This document shows, in pieces, positions 52,640 to 61,555 of a DNA stretch of 64,000 nt. The notes under the pieces are model-generated. The model worked only from the letters and a program-made list of their open reading frames with translations. It made no database searches and was not told the origin of the DNA. Source of the stretch: Saccharothrix sp. S26 (GTDB lineage: Bacteria; Actinomycetota; Actinomycetes; Mycobacteriales; Pseudonocardiaceae); assembly GCF_021390395.1 (NCBI RefSeq), contig NZ_JAJUWT010000037.1, forward strand, positions 1-64,000, given 5' to 3'. Each line of letters starts with the position of its first letter. The stretch's first letter is position 1. Made by a program: the position numbers and the translations under genes.

Positions 52640-53298
52640 CAGACCCGGTACCCGCTGCGGGCGACGGTCTCCACCACCGGCGGGTCACCGAGCTTGGCCC
52701 GAAGCCGGCTGACGGTGATCTTCACCGCGTTGGTGAACGGGTCGGCCGCCTCGTCCCACACCCGTTCCAGCAGTTCCTCGGCCGACACCGCCCGGCCTCC
52801 CGCCGCCAGCAGCACCTCCAGCACGCCGAACTCCTTCGGTGCGAGGTCCAGTGGCCGGTCGCCCCGCGCGGCGCGGCGGCGCGCCGTGTCCACCACCAGG
52901 TCACCGTGGCGCAGCACCGGCGGCACGGCCGGGTGGGCCCGCCGCGACAGCGCCCCGATCCGAGCCACGAGCGCCCGGAAGTCGAACGGCTTGGGCAGGT
53001 AGTCGTCCGCGCCGAGGCCGAGCCCGTCGACCAGGTCGTCGGTGGTGGCCGCCGCGGTCAGCATGAGGATCCGGCCCCGGCGACCGGCCGCGATCAGCGC
53101 CGCGCACACGTCGTCACCGTGCGTACCGGGCAGGTCCCGGTCGAGCACGACCACGTCGTAGTCGGTGCGCAACGCGCGTTCCAAGCCGTCGCTCCCGTCG
53201 AACGCCACGTCGACGGCCATCTGCGCCCGGCGCAGCCCCGCCGCCACCGTGAGCGCCATTTCCTCGTCGTCCTCGACCACCAACACCCGCACGCGCAC
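52639..53298 (-). CDS. OmpR-family response regulator
   Basis: A 219-aa regulator. The receiver domain has acidic EDDEE, phospho-acceptor Asp in VVVLDRDLPG and Lys in YLPKPFDF. The C-terminal winged helix (~130-219) ends in KITVSRLRAKLGDPPVVETVARSGYRV. The GTG is placed just before the first receiver strand (VRVLVVEDDEE); a second GTG two codons later is equally possible, and neither has a clear ribosome site. It is divergent from an S41 protease gene, a likely target. Confidence 0.9.
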   Translation of the reverse strand: MRVRVLVVEDDEEMALTVAAGLRRAQMAVDVAFDGSDGLERALRTDYDVVVLDRDLPGTHGDDVCAALIAAGRRGRILMLTAAATTDDLVDGLGLGADDYLPKPFDFRALVARIGALSRRAHPAVPPVLRHGDLVVDTARRRAARGDRPLDLAPKEFGVLEVLLAAGGRAVSAEELLERVWDEAADPFTNAVKITVSRLRAKLGDPPVVETVARSGYRV

Positions 53299-53335
53299 CA
53301 GTATCGGACGCCACGGGTTTCGCCCGGGTCTCATC

Positions 53336-53361
53336 AGGAGTGAAACCGCGCCGAAACTCCT
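53336..53361. promoter_or_regulatory. Inverted repeat between the two-component system and protease
   Basis: AGGAGT and ACTCCT arms are separated by 14 bases that contain GAAAC and CGAAAC. The site is 38 bp upstream of the regulator gene and 52 bp upstream of the protease gene. OmpR-type regulators usually prefer direct repeats, so the binding protein is uncertain. Confidence 0.4.
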
Positions 53362-53413
53362 CCCCGCGTACAACTCGCCCTGTCAAGGACCGGCGACACC
53401 AAGGGGAATTCTC

Positions 53414-54808
53414 GTGACAACCAGATGGCGCCCGCTCGCCACCGCGGCCGTGCTGCTGACCGTGGCCGCCGCACTCGTCGGCACGGGGGCCGGCACCTCC
53501 TCGGCGGGTCCCGAACGACCTCCGGCCTGTGCCCGGCCCAACCCCCCGCAGCCGCCCCCGGCGCCGAAACCGGCCACGCTGACCACGGTCGGCCAGGCGT
53601 ACTACTGCATCTTCGACAACTACTTCAGCGGGCCGGTGCTCGACAGCCGCTCCCTGCTGGTGCCCGCGTTCGCCGCGCTCACGCGGGAACTGCAACGCCG
53701 AGGCCTCGACCGGGCCGACGCCACCCTGCCCGCGCTCACCGGGCGCAAGGACGCGGACTGGGCCGCGTTCGGCAAGGTCTACCGGCGGATCGCGGACGCG
53801 CTGCCGGACGACGACGCCCGCGCGGCCATCGCCGCGGCGGCCATCCAAGCCATGGTGGACGCCCTGGACGACAACCACGCCCGGTGGATGGGCGAGTTCA
53901 AGCCCAACCTCTACGGGCTCGACCTCTCGGTGACCGTGGGCCCCGGTGACGTGGACCCGGTGGCCACCGAGCCCGCCCACGTCAACCGGCTCATGGCCGG
54001 CAGCCCGGCCGAGGCCGCGGGGCTGAAGCTGGGCGACGAGGTGCTGGCGATCAATGACGTGCCGGTGTTCGTGAACGGGATCCTCAACACGGCCGTGCTG
54101 TCGTGGCTCACCGACGGCCAGGTCGGGTCGACGGTGCGGTTCACCGTGCGCCGCCCGGCCACCGGCGAGACGTTCGCCGCCACCGCGACCGCCGCCCAGT
54201 TCCCGCCCCAGCGGCCCGCCGTCGACTCCCGGCTGGTGGACGGCGGCGTCGCTCACGTGACGCTGCCCGGCTTCACGCCCCAACTGGCCGACGAGGTGCT
54301 CGCGGCCATCGCCCGCCTGCGTGCGGGCACCGCGTTGCGCGGCGTGGTCCTGGACCTGCGGGGCAACGGCGGCGGCAGCCCGGAGGCCGTCGCCAAGCTG
54401 CTCGGCGCGCTCGCGCACGGCAAGGTCACCAGCTACTGGTGCGACGTCCGGGACCGCTGCACGCCCAACCGCACCGACGACTCGGTCGAACTGCTGAACC
54501 TGCCGTTCGTCGCGCTCACCGATCGGCGGTGCGCGTCGGCGTGCGACTCGTTCGCGAGCGCGGTGAAGGACCTGAAGCTCGGCACGCTGGTCGGCACGCG
54601 CACCGCCGGCGCGGTGTCCGGGCCGGGGCAGGCGTACCTGCTGGACAACGGGACCGCCCTCGGGCTGCCCAAGCACCACGAGATCGCCGCGAACAGGGAG
54701 ATCGTGAACACCATCGGCGTCGCACCGGACCACCACGTCCCGACGACGGCGGCCGACCTGTCCACCGGTCGTGACCCGGCCCTGGACAAGGCGGTCTCAC
54801 TGCTGTGA
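53414..54808 (+). CDS. Secreted S41-family (tail-specific/C-terminal processing) protease
   Basis: A 464-aa exported protease. A signal peptide covers ~1-31, followed by a Pro-rich segment. A PDZ domain lies at ~185-270 (MAGSPAEAAGLKLGDEVLAIND). The S41 core includes VVLDLRGNGGGSPEA and the probable catalytic Ser in DRRCASACDSFASAV, with GTRTAGAVSG after it. The Cys flanking the catalytic Ser are unusual and may form disulfides outside the cell. AAGGGGAA lies 6 bases before the GTG. Probably controlled by the divergent two-component system. Confidence 0.85.
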   Translation: MTTRWRPLATAAVLLTVAAALVGTGAGTSSAGPERPPACARPNPPQPPPAPKPATLTTVGQAYYCIFDNYFSGPVLDSRSLLVPAFAALTRELQRRGLDRADATLPALTGRKDADWAAFGKVYRRIADALPDDDARAAIAAAAIQAMVDALDDNHARWMGEFKPNLYGLDLSVTVGPGDVDPVATEPAHVNRLMAGSPAEAAGLKLGDEVLAINDVPVFVNGILNTAVLSWLTDGQVGSTVRFTVRRPATGETFAATATAAQFPPQRPAVDSRLVDGGVAHVTLPGFTPQLADEVLAAIARLRAGTALRGVVLDLRGNGGGSPEAVAKLLGALAHGKVTSYWCDVRDRCTPNRTDDSVELLNLPFVALTDRRCASACDSFASAVKDLKLGTLVGTRTAGAVSGPGQAYLLDNGTALGLPKHHEIAANREIVNTIGVAPDHHVPTTAADLSTGRDPALDKAVSLL

Positions 54809-54815
54809 CCCGCCG

Positions 54816-54844
54816 GGTGGCCGGGCGTCGGCGGCCCGGCCACC
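54816..54844. terminator. Convergent hairpin terminator
   Basis: A perfect 10-bp stem (54816-54825 with 54835-54844) and 9-base loop separate the S41 protease from the convergent LysR gene. Confidence 0.8.
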
Positions 54845-55738
54845 TCAGCGGACCTGGGTCAGGTCACGGGCCAGCGCGGTGAAGTTGGCGGCCACCACCG
54901 ACCGTCCCGCCACGGGCAGCGCGATCGCCAGGTCGACCAACCGGACCGTGGGGCTCAACGGCAGGAACACGACCTCCGGCCGGGGCTGGGCGGCCGACGA
55001 GCCGGGCACGATGCTCACCCCGCAGCCCGCCGCGACCAGGCCCACGATCGTCGGCATCTGCACGGCCTCCTGCACGACCCGCGGGGTGAACCCGCCGCGT
55101 CGGCACAGCGCGGTGATCTCGTCGTGCAGGCCGGGCCCGAGGTGGCGCGGGAACAGCACGAACGGCTCACCGGCCAGCGAGCGGACGTGCACGCGTCGCC
55201 GACCGGCCAGTCGGTGGTCGTTCGGCACCACGGCGACCAGCGGCTCGCGGGACACCGGCACCAGCTCCAGGTCGTCGGCCGGGCCGGGCAGCGGCGGGCG
55301 GAGCAGGCCAACGTCCAGCGCCGCCGTGCGCAACTGCTCGACCTGCGACATCGTCGGCAGCACCGAGAACGACAGCGTCACGGCCGGGTAGCGCGACCGG
55401 AACTCCCGGATGATCATCGGCAGCGGGTGCAGGACCGCCGAGCCCACCATGCCGATCGACAGCGAGCCCTGCTCGCCGCGGCCCGCCGCACGTGCCCGGC
55501 GGGCCGCGGCGTCCACCATGGACAGCGCCGCGCGGGCGTCCGCGACGAACACCTCGCCGGCCCGCGTCAGCTCGACGTTCCGGGTGTCGCGGTGGAACAG
55601 CGACACGCCGAGCTCGGTCTCCAGCGCCTTCACGGCCTGGCTCAACGGCGGTTGCGCCATCCCGAGCGCGGCGGCGGCCCGGCCGAAGTGCAGGTGGTCG
55701 GCGACCGCGACGGCCGCCCGCAGGTGCTTGAGATCCAT
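54845..55738 (-). CDS. LysR-family transcriptional regulator
   Basis: A 297-aa regulator of standard length. The N-terminal helix-turn-helix reads HFGRAAAALGMAQPPLSQAVKALETELGVSLF, with the family's usual Pro-Pro-Leu-Ser recognition helix. The remainder is a periplasmic-binding-like effector domain of the CatR/BenM subgroup. It is divergent from an alpha/beta-hydrolase-fold gene, 76 bp apart, with LysR-type boxes in between, so it probably regulates that gene in response to a small aromatic or related effector. Confidence 0.92.
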   Translation of the reverse strand: MDLKHLRAAVAVADHLHFGRAAAALGMAQPPLSQAVKALETELGVSLFHRDTRNVELTRAGEVFVADARAALSMVDAAARRARAAGRGEQGSLSIGMVGSAVLHPLPMIIREFRSRYPAVTLSFSVLPTMSQVEQLRTAALDVGLLRPPLPGPADDLELVPVSREPLVAVVPNDHRLAGRRRVHVRSLAGEPFVLFPRHLGPGLHDEITALCRRGGFTPRVVQEAVQMPTIVGLVAAGCGVSIVPGSSAAQPRPEVVFLPLSPTVRLVDLAIALPVAGRSVVAANFTALARDLTQVR

Positions 55739-55748
55739 ACTGTCCCCG

Positions 55749-55780
55749 AATCAGTCACCTCTGATTACGTGCACAATCAG
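55749..55780. promoter_or_regulatory. LysR operator with three half sites
   Basis: AATCAG (55749), CTGATT (55761) and AATCAG (55775) alternate in orientation. The last two form CTGATT-N8-AATCAG, which contains a T-N11-A LysR box. The site lies between the divergent starts. Confidence 0.75.
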
Positions 55781-55814
55781 ACCAGGTGGCGAGCCGCGGC
55801 GGCATCCTGGCCGC

Positions 55815-56861
55815 ATGGTGAAGACGATCCTCACGCTCGCGGTGGCCGCGTCGATCACGCACGCCCCGCCGGCGGACCGGGTGGTGCGCAAGGACTGGAA
55901 GGTGCGGGGCGAGGCCGGGAACCTGGGGGTCCGCGAGGTGCGGCCGGAGCGGTCGTCGCGCGGGCGGCCGGTCCTGCTGCTGCACGGCGCGCGCGTGCCC
56001 GGCGTCGCGTCGTTCGACCTGCCCGTGCCCGGCGGGTCGACGGCCGCCGACCTCGCCCGCGCGGGCCACCGGGTGTTCATCGTGGACGTTCGCGGTTACG
56101 GCGCGTCCGACCGCCCCGCGGCGCTGGACGCCCCGCCGTCGGCCAACCCGCCCGCGGTCACGGGGGAGCAGGTGGTGCGCGACATCGCGTCGGTGGTGGA
56201 CTGGGTGCGCGGGAAGACCGGCCACCGCCGGGTCGACCTCGTCGGCTGGGCGACCGGCGGGCACTGGGCCGCGTGGTACGCGAGCGTGCACCCGGACCGG
56301 GTCGAGCACCTGGTCGTCCACAACAGCTTGTACGGCGCGCTCGACGGCCACCCGATGCTGGGCCGCGGCTCGGAGTACGAGGACCCGGCGCGGCCCGGCT
56401 CGTTCGACGACGCCCGGCACGGCGCGTACCGGCTGTCGACCGCGCCGAGCCTGCTCGGCGGGTGGGACGCGAGCATCCCGGTGGCCGACAAGGCCGAGTG
56501 GCGTGATCCGCGCGTGGCGGCGGCCTACGTCGAGCACGCGTTGGCGAGCGACCCGACGTCGGCCGACCGCGAACCGCCGAGCTTCCGCGCGCCGACCGGC
56601 GCGATGAAGGACAGCTTCCACCTCGCGACCGGCCGGCGGCTCTGGCACGCGGGCACGATCACCGCCCGCACGCTGGTCCTGCGCGGCGAACTGGACTTCT
56701 GGTCCCGCGAGGGCGACGTCACCACGCTGGTCGCCGACCTGCGCCGGGCGCGGGAGGTGCGGGCGGTCAGCCTGCCCGGCGCGACCCACTTCGCCCACCT
56801 GGACCGGCCGGAGCACGGCCGGGACCGGTTGCTGGCCGAGGTGCTGCGCTGGCTGCGGTAG
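55815..56861 (+). CDS. Alpha/beta-hydrolase fold protein with Ala at the nucleophile position
   Basis: A 348-aa protein with a possible N-terminal signal (KTILTLAVAASITHA). The fold is clear: oxyanion HG (LLLHGAR, ~55-60), RGYGASDRP, nucleophile elbow and C-terminal ELDFWS and GATHFAHL with acid and His. The elbow is GWATGG with Ala146 where Ser is expected; the neighbouring Thr147 is out of position. The codons are GCG ACC, so a single misread is unlikely but a sequence error is possible. It may be a non-hydrolytic enzyme, a binding protein or an inactivated hydrolase. The divergent LysR gene implies controlled expression. Confidence 0.82.
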   Translation: MVKTILTLAVAASITHAPPADRVVRKDWKVRGEAGNLGVREVRPERSSRGRPVLLLHGARVPGVASFDLPVPGGSTAADLARAGHRVFIVDVRGYGASDRPAALDAPPSANPPAVTGEQVVRDIASVVDWVRGKTGHRRVDLVGWATGGHWAAWYASVHPDRVEHLVVHNSLYGALDGHPMLGRGSEYEDPARPGSFDDARHGAYRLSTAPSLLGGWDASIPVADKAEWRDPRVAAAYVEHALASDPTSADREPPSFRAPTGAMKDSFHLATGRRLWHAGTITARTLVLRGELDFWSREGDVTTLVADLRRAREVRAVSLPGATHFAHLDRPEHGRDRLLAEVLRWLR

Positions 56862-56864
56862 CCC

Positions 56865-57113
56865 TCACGACCGCCGTGCGAGCAGGCGTGCGCGGAGCCG
56901 TTGCAGCGGCGGCATGAGGCCGTAGATGACGATCGGCACCGCGATCGTGGCCAGGACCAGGGTTCGCACGGCGGTCGGCGCGCCGTCGAGGAGGTCGCCG
57001 AGCAGCAGTTGCAGCGCGGTCAGGGTCGGGAAGACGGCCAGCCAGATCATCAGGGCCAGGTGGTGTCTGGGCGGTGGCCCCACCGGGGTCACCGCCGCGT
57101 CGTTTTCGCTCAT
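56865..57113 (-). CDS. Small two-helix membrane protein
   Basis: An 82-aa protein with two membrane helices (LALMIWLAVFPTLTALQLLL and VRTLVLATIAVPIVIYGLM), a short N-terminal cytosolic tail and a basic C-terminus (RLRARLLARRS). AAGGTGG precedes the ATG. The pattern resembles small membrane proteins that occur as domains or neighbours of antibiotic biosynthesis monooxygenases in actinobacteria, but no such monooxygenase is adjacent. Function unknown. Confidence 0.75.
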   Translation of the reverse strand: MSENDAAVTPVGPPPRHHLALMIWLAVFPTLTALQLLLGDLLDGAPTAVRTLVLATIAVPIVIYGLMPPLQRLRARLLARRS

Positions 57114-57175
57114 GACGCCACCTTCGGCCGCAGGTACCGAAAACGACAACTCCTGTTGCTGTTTCTGGGACGACG

Positions 57176-58282
57176 TCAGACGCCGTGCTCGGAGACGCTG
57201 CGGGGCCGTGGGGTGCTCGCGCGCAGGACGGGCGCGTTCAGGGCCACGTGCCCGGACCCGGCGACGACCTCGCAGTACACGTCCTCGTACCGGGCGGCCA
57301 TGAGGTCGACGTCGAACCTGTGGACCGCCTCCGCGCGGCACCGGTCGGGCGACAGCTCGTCGACCCGGCGCAACGCGGCGACCAGCGACGCGTGGTCGTC
57401 GCACACGAACCCGGTCTCACCGTGCGCGACCACCTCCGGCACCGAACCGCGACGGGACGCGACCACCGGCGTGCCGCACGCCATCGCCTCCACCATCACC
57501 AGCCCGAACGGCTCGTCCCAGCGGATCGGGAACAGCAGGCAGCGGGCGGCGGTCAGCAGGTCGAGCTTCTCCTCGCGGCCCACCTCGCCGAGCCACTCCA
57601 CGCCGGGCCCGAGCAGCGGCTCGACCTCGTGCAGGAAGTACTCGCGCTCCTCCGGCTCGCGGCACTTCGCCGCGATGCGCAGCGGGATGCCCGCCTCGGC
57701 GGCGGCGGCGATCGCCTGCGGTATGCCCTTCTGCGGCGTGACCCGGCCGAGGAACAGCGCGAAGTCCTCCTTGTCCCGCCGGAACGGGAAGGTCCGCACG
57801 TCGATGCCGTTGTGCACGGTCGCCGCCCAGCGCAGGTCCGGGGCGAGCGCGCGTTGCGAGTCCGACACGGCCACCAGGTGCACGGAACCGTCGAGGCCCC
57901 GGTAGTAGCGGCCCATGTCGCCGGTCACGGGCGCGTGCGCGGTCACCACGGTGGGGAGCGGGCGGCCGCGGGCGAGCAGCGGGCCGGCGAGGCTGTGGTC
58001 GTGCACGACGTCCACGTCCAGGTCGGCCAGGATGGCGGGCAGCGCGGCCGCGTGCACCACCTCCGGGATGCCCTGGCCCATCCGGTCCGGCTGCGCGTGC
58101 TCGTACGTGCGGCGGAACTCGGCGGCCGTGCCGTTGCGCCCGACGCCGACGAGCACGACGTCGTTGCCGCGCGCGACCAACCGGTTCACCAGGTCGGCGC
58201 ACATGGACTCGGTCCCGCCGTAGGCCGCGGGCGGCAGCTCGAACCACGGCGGTGCGATCATCGCGACGCGCGGCCCGGTCAC
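57176..58282 (-). CDS. GT4-family glycosyltransferase
   Basis: A 368-aa GT-B retaining glycosyltransferase. The N-terminal Rossmann half begins VAMIAPPWFELPPAAYGGTE, and the nucleotide-sugar half carries FLGRVTPQKG and the E-x7-E motif EPFGLVMVEAMACGTPVV. The GTG overlaps the stop of the upstream debranching-enzyme gene (GTGA), so the two are translationally coupled. Acceptor unknown. The pairing suggests synthesis or remodelling of an alpha-glucan or a compatible solute. Confidence 0.9.
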   Translation of the reverse strand: MTGPRVAMIAPPWFELPPAAYGGTESMCADLVNRLVARGNDVVLVGVGRNGTAAEFRRTYEHAQPDRMGQGIPEVVHAAALPAILADLDVDVVHDHSLAGPLLARGRPLPTVVTAHAPVTGDMGRYYRGLDGSVHLVAVSDSQRALAPDLRWAATVHNGIDVRTFPFRRDKEDFALFLGRVTPQKGIPQAIAAAAEAGIPLRIAAKCREPEEREYFLHEVEPLLGPGVEWLGEVGREEKLDLLTAARCLLFPIRWDEPFGLVMVEAMACGTPVVASRRGSVPEVVAHGETGFVCDDHASLVAALRRVDELSPDRCRAEAVHRFDVDLMAARYEDVYCEVVAGSGHVALNAPVLRASTPRPRSVSEHGV

Positions 58283-60432
58283 CGGTCCCGCCCCCTGTCC
58301 AACCCGGGGTGCACGCCCACCGGCTCGCGCACCAGCTCGACGTCGTCGGGCAGCCCGGTCACGCGCACCCCGCCGCCGTCGACCTCGATGTCGACCTTCG
58401 CGCCCAGCATCGGCACGCCGTCGAGCGCCAGCGGCTCGAACGACTCCGGCAGCACGGGGTCCAGCCACACCTTGCGGCGCGGCGCGTACGGCTCGACCCG
58501 CAGCAGCACGCGCAGCAGGTGCACCGGGGTCGCCGACGCCCACGCCTGGGGCGAGCACGACGTCGGGTAGGGGATGGGGTCGCGGTACTCGGCGCGGTCG
58601 AAACCGCACAGCAGCTCGGGCAGCCTGCCGCCGAACGCCTCGGCCGCGTCCAGCACGGCGGTCGCCACCTTCTGCGCGTACTCCACGAAGCCGTACCGCA
58701 TGAGCCCGTGCACGATGATCGCGTTGTCGTGCGGCCACACCGACCCGTTGTGGTAGCTCATCGGGTTGTACGCGCCCATGTCGGAGGCGAGGGTCCGCAC
58801 GCCCCACCCGGTGAACATCTGCGGTGACAGCAACGCCTCCGCGACCCGTTCGGCCTTGTCCTCGTCCACGATGCCGCTCCACAGGCAATGACCGATGTTG
58901 GAGGTGAGCGCGTCGACCGGCTGCTTGGCGCCGTCCAGCGCGACCGCGTAGTGACCGAGGTCGGGCAGCCAGAAGCGCTCGTTGAACCGCTGCTTGAACA
59001 CCGCCGCGCGCTCGCGCCAGCGCCGCGCGCCGTCGAGGTCCTCGAAGTCCTCGCACAGGCACGCCCGGGCGAGGTAGGCGTTGTAGACGTAGCCCTGCAC
59101 CTCGCACAGCGCGATCGGACCGCGCGCGATCCGGCCGTCGGCGAAGTTCACCCCGTCCCAGGAGTCCTTCCACCCCTGGTTGACCAGCCCGCGCTCGGTC
59201 GCGCGCTGGTACTCCACGAACCCGTCGCCGTCCCGGTCGCCGTAGTGCTCGACCCAGTCCAACGCCCGGTCGACGTGCGGGAGCATCTTCTCGACCTGGT
59301 CGCGGCCGATGCCCCACCGGGACAGCTCGCCCAGCAGCATCACGAACAGCGGCGTGGCGTCGGCGGTGCCGTAGTAGACGTTGCCGCCGCCCAGCGCCAG
59401 CGACGCGTCCGGGCCGAACCGCATCTCGTGCAGGATGCGCCCCGGTTCCTCCTCGCTCTCGGGTTCGACCCGCTTGCCCTGGTGGTGGGCCAGCGTCCGG
59501 ACCGTCCCGAGCGCCAGGCCCGGGTCGATGGGCAGCGACATCAGCGAGGCCAGGATAGAGTCGCGGCCGAACAGCGTCATGAACCAGGGCGCGCCGGCGG
59601 CGACCGCGGTGTCCGAGGGCCGGTCCGGGTCGAAGATCCGCAACGCGCCCAGGTCCTGCCTGCTGCGCTGGAGCGTGACGGCCAGCGACGGCCTGCCCGC
59701 GTACCTCAGCACGGGCACGGCCTCGCGCCACCGGCGGGCCCGCAGCACCGGCACCGACTCGTCGATGGGGCGTCCGAGCGGGAACATCGGGTCGGTCACC
59801 CGGCCGTCCACCACCGGCTGCACCGTCACGCGCGCCGACCACTCGCCCTTGGCCGGGACGACCGCGCGGAAGGTGAGCGTGGCCGGCGAGTACTCCGCGC
59901 CGTCCGCCGTCACCCGCACGCCCCGGCTCTGCCCGTCCAGCCGGCGGGTCAGGACCAGCTCCTCCGGCTCCACGTCGCACTCGTGCCGCCCGCGTCGGCG
60001 GACCCGTCCCTCCTTGACCTCGAACAGGTCGGCGAAGTCCGCCTGGACGTGGACCGAGACGACGTGCGTGACGGCGTCCCGGCCGAAGTTGCGCAGCGTG
60101 ATGTCCTCGCGCATGCCCCCGCCGACGTACCGCTCGCGGCGCACGAGCAGGGTGCTCTCGGCGTCGTGCGCGCGCGACCGGCCGCGACCGACGAACGTCA
60201 TCCGGAACGGGTCGCCGGTGAGCGTGGTGATGTGCTCGACCGGCTCACCGTCCACCAGCAGCGCCCACCCGGAGACGATCCGGGTGTCCTGGAAGAACAC
60301 ACCCTGCGCGGCGGCACCGTCCACGTTGCCGTCACTGCCGCAGACGCAGAACGAAGTGCCGTGGACGAGCGTCACGGTGTCGGGTGACAGCGTCACGGGC
60401 GCGCCGTCGTAGGCCCAACCACCCTCGGTCAT
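58279..60432 (-). CDS. Amylo-alpha-1,6-glucosidase / glycogen debranching-type enzyme
   Basis: A 717-aa cytosolic protein. The N-terminal half is the beta-sandwich "glycogen debranching enzyme N-terminal" domain (GTSFCVCGSDGNVDGAAAQGVFFQDTR). The C-terminal half is an (alpha/alpha)6 barrel with APWFMTLFGRDSILASLMSLP, NQGWKDSWDG and SYHNGSVWPHDNAII, containing the acid residues of GH133-like catalytic sites. GGAGGAGG precedes the ATG. It is first gene of an operon with the GT4 enzyme. It could act on alpha-1,6 branches or on a related oligosaccharide. Confidence 0.88.
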   Translation of the reverse strand: MTEGGWAYDGAPVTLSPDTVTLVHGTSFCVCGSDGNVDGAAAQGVFFQDTRIVSGWALLVDGEPVEHITTLTGDPFRMTFVGRGRSRAHDAESTLLVRRERYVGGGMREDITLRNFGRDAVTHVVSVHVQADFADLFEVKEGRVRRRGRHECDVEPEELVLTRRLDGQSRGVRVTADGAEYSPATLTFRAVVPAKGEWSARVTVQPVVDGRVTDPMFPLGRPIDESVPVLRARRWREAVPVLRYAGRPSLAVTLQRSRQDLGALRIFDPDRPSDTAVAAGAPWFMTLFGRDSILASLMSLPIDPGLALGTVRTLAHHQGKRVEPESEEEPGRILHEMRFGPDASLALGGGNVYYGTADATPLFVMLLGELSRWGIGRDQVEKMLPHVDRALDWVEHYGDRDGDGFVEYQRATERGLVNQGWKDSWDGVNFADGRIARGPIALCEVQGYVYNAYLARACLCEDFEDLDGARRWRERAAVFKQRFNERFWLPDLGHYAVALDGAKQPVDALTSNIGHCLWSGIVDEDKAERVAEALLSPQMFTGWGVRTLASDMGAYNPMSYHNGSVWPHDNAIIVHGLMRYGFVEYAQKVATAVLDAAEAFGGRLPELLCGFDRAEYRDPIPYPTSCSPQAWASATPVHLLRVLLRVEPYAPRRKVWLDPVLPESFEPLALDGVPMLGAKVDIEVDGGGVRVTGLPDDVELVREPVGVHPGLDRGRDR

Positions 60433-60601
60433 CGTCCGCCTCCTCCGCCGGGTGTCCTTCGCGCCGTCCGGGTCCAACCTCGGGTGCCACCCGTCGGAAC
60501 GGGCAAACAACACCCATCCCACCGGGGGACTCCGCCCTCACCCGGTACGACCGGCGGATGCACCGATGCCGACGTGACACCGGGCCGCCATGCTGGTCGG
60601 C

Positions 60602-60967
60602 ATGGCTGTCGATCCCCGCGGTGCCGACCTGAAGCGACTGCTGGCCGAGGATCCGGGTGGCCCGGTCGTCATGCTCAACCTGCTGCGGTTCGCCGAGGGC
60701 GGTGCGGCGTCGTACGAGGAGTACGCGCGGCACCTGCGCGAGACGTTCCTCCCTCGGTACGGCGCGGAGGTCCTGTACGCGGGCACGGGGTCGACCGTGC
60801 TGGCCGCCGAGGACGGGCAGAGGTGGGACGCGGTGGTGGTGGTCCGCTACCCCGACCGGGCCGCGTTCAGCCGCATGGTGGCCGACCCGGAGTACCAGCG
60901 GGTGACCCACCTGCGCACGCGGGCGTTGCGCGAGGCGGTGCTCCAGGCGACCGTGCCGTGGAGCTGA
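60602..60967 (+). CDS. DUF1330-family protein
   Basis: A 121-aa ferredoxin-like dimeric alpha+beta barrel protein. The start block GGPVVMLNLLRFAEGGAASYEEYARHL and the later RWDAVVVVRYPDRAAFSRMVADPEYQ are typical of DUF1330. Function of the family is unknown; the fold suits binding of small molecules. A second ATG lies 12 bases upstream in frame. Its stop is 3 bp from the convergent VanY-like gene. Confidence 0.82.
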   Translation: MAVDPRGADLKRLLAEDPGGPVVMLNLLRFAEGGAASYEEYARHLRETFLPRYGAEVLYAGTGSTVLAAEDGQRWDAVVVVRYPDRAAFSRMVADPEYQRVTHLRTRALREAVLQATVPWS

Positions 60968-60970
60968 CGG

Positions 60971-61555
60971 TCACGAACCGCTGGCGCTGGGCAGCATCGC
61001 GGGACAGCCGGCCGTCGCGTACGCCGGGTCGTACTCGAAGTGCCACTCCTCGTTGAGGTAGCGGCGGCACCAGCCCAGCGCCGGCCCTTGCCGCTCGACC
61101 CACGCCGCCGACCCCAGCGGCTGCACGTCCACCGCGATCCCCTTGACGTGCATGGACTTCTCCGGTGGCAGCACGTACCGGGCGGCCAGCTCGGCGTTGC
61201 CGAACCGCCGCACGGCGTCCTCGAACTCCCGCCGCTGCTGCCCGGTGCTGCGCTTGCCGTCGTTGAGGCACAGCGCGACCCCCTGCCCGCTCGCGGCGGC
61301 GCGCAGCCGTTCCCACGCCCGCAGCACGTCCGGGCGCAGGCCCTCGGGCTGTTCGTCGACGTAACGCGCGTCCAGCGGGCAGGCCGGGCCGGTCTCCGGG
61401 CCGGGCACCTCCTCGACGATCGCCAGCGGCCGTCCCGGGACGGGGTGGTGGACCAGGACCACCCGGCCCGTCGCGCCCAGCGCGCCCACCGAGGCCACGG
61501 CCGCCACGAGCGCGAGCAGCACGCCGATCACGATGCGTCGGGTCACGGTCGACAT
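60971..61555 (-). CDS. VanY-like D,D-carboxypeptidase (M15B)
   Basis: A 194-aa zinc peptidase with an N-terminal signal anchor (IVIGVLLALVAAVASVGALG). The Zn motif SMHVKGIAVDV (S-x-H-x6-D) and the C-terminal EEWHFEY (E-x-x-H) are complete. Four Cys suggest two disulfides outside the membrane. The ATG overlaps the stop of the beta-lactamase gene (ATGA). It removes terminal D-Ala from peptidoglycan stems. Coupling to a beta-lactamase suggests joint expression under cell-wall stress. Confidence 0.88.
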   Translation of the reverse strand: MSTVTRRIVIGVLLALVAAVASVGALGATGRVVLVHHPVPGRPLAIVEEVPGPETGPACPLDARYVDEQPEGLRPDVLRAWERLRAAASGQGVALCLNDGKRSTGQQRREFEDAVRRFGNAELAARYVLPPEKSMHVKGIAVDVQPLGSAAWVERQGPALGWCRRYLNEEWHFEYDPAYATAGCPAMLPSASGS

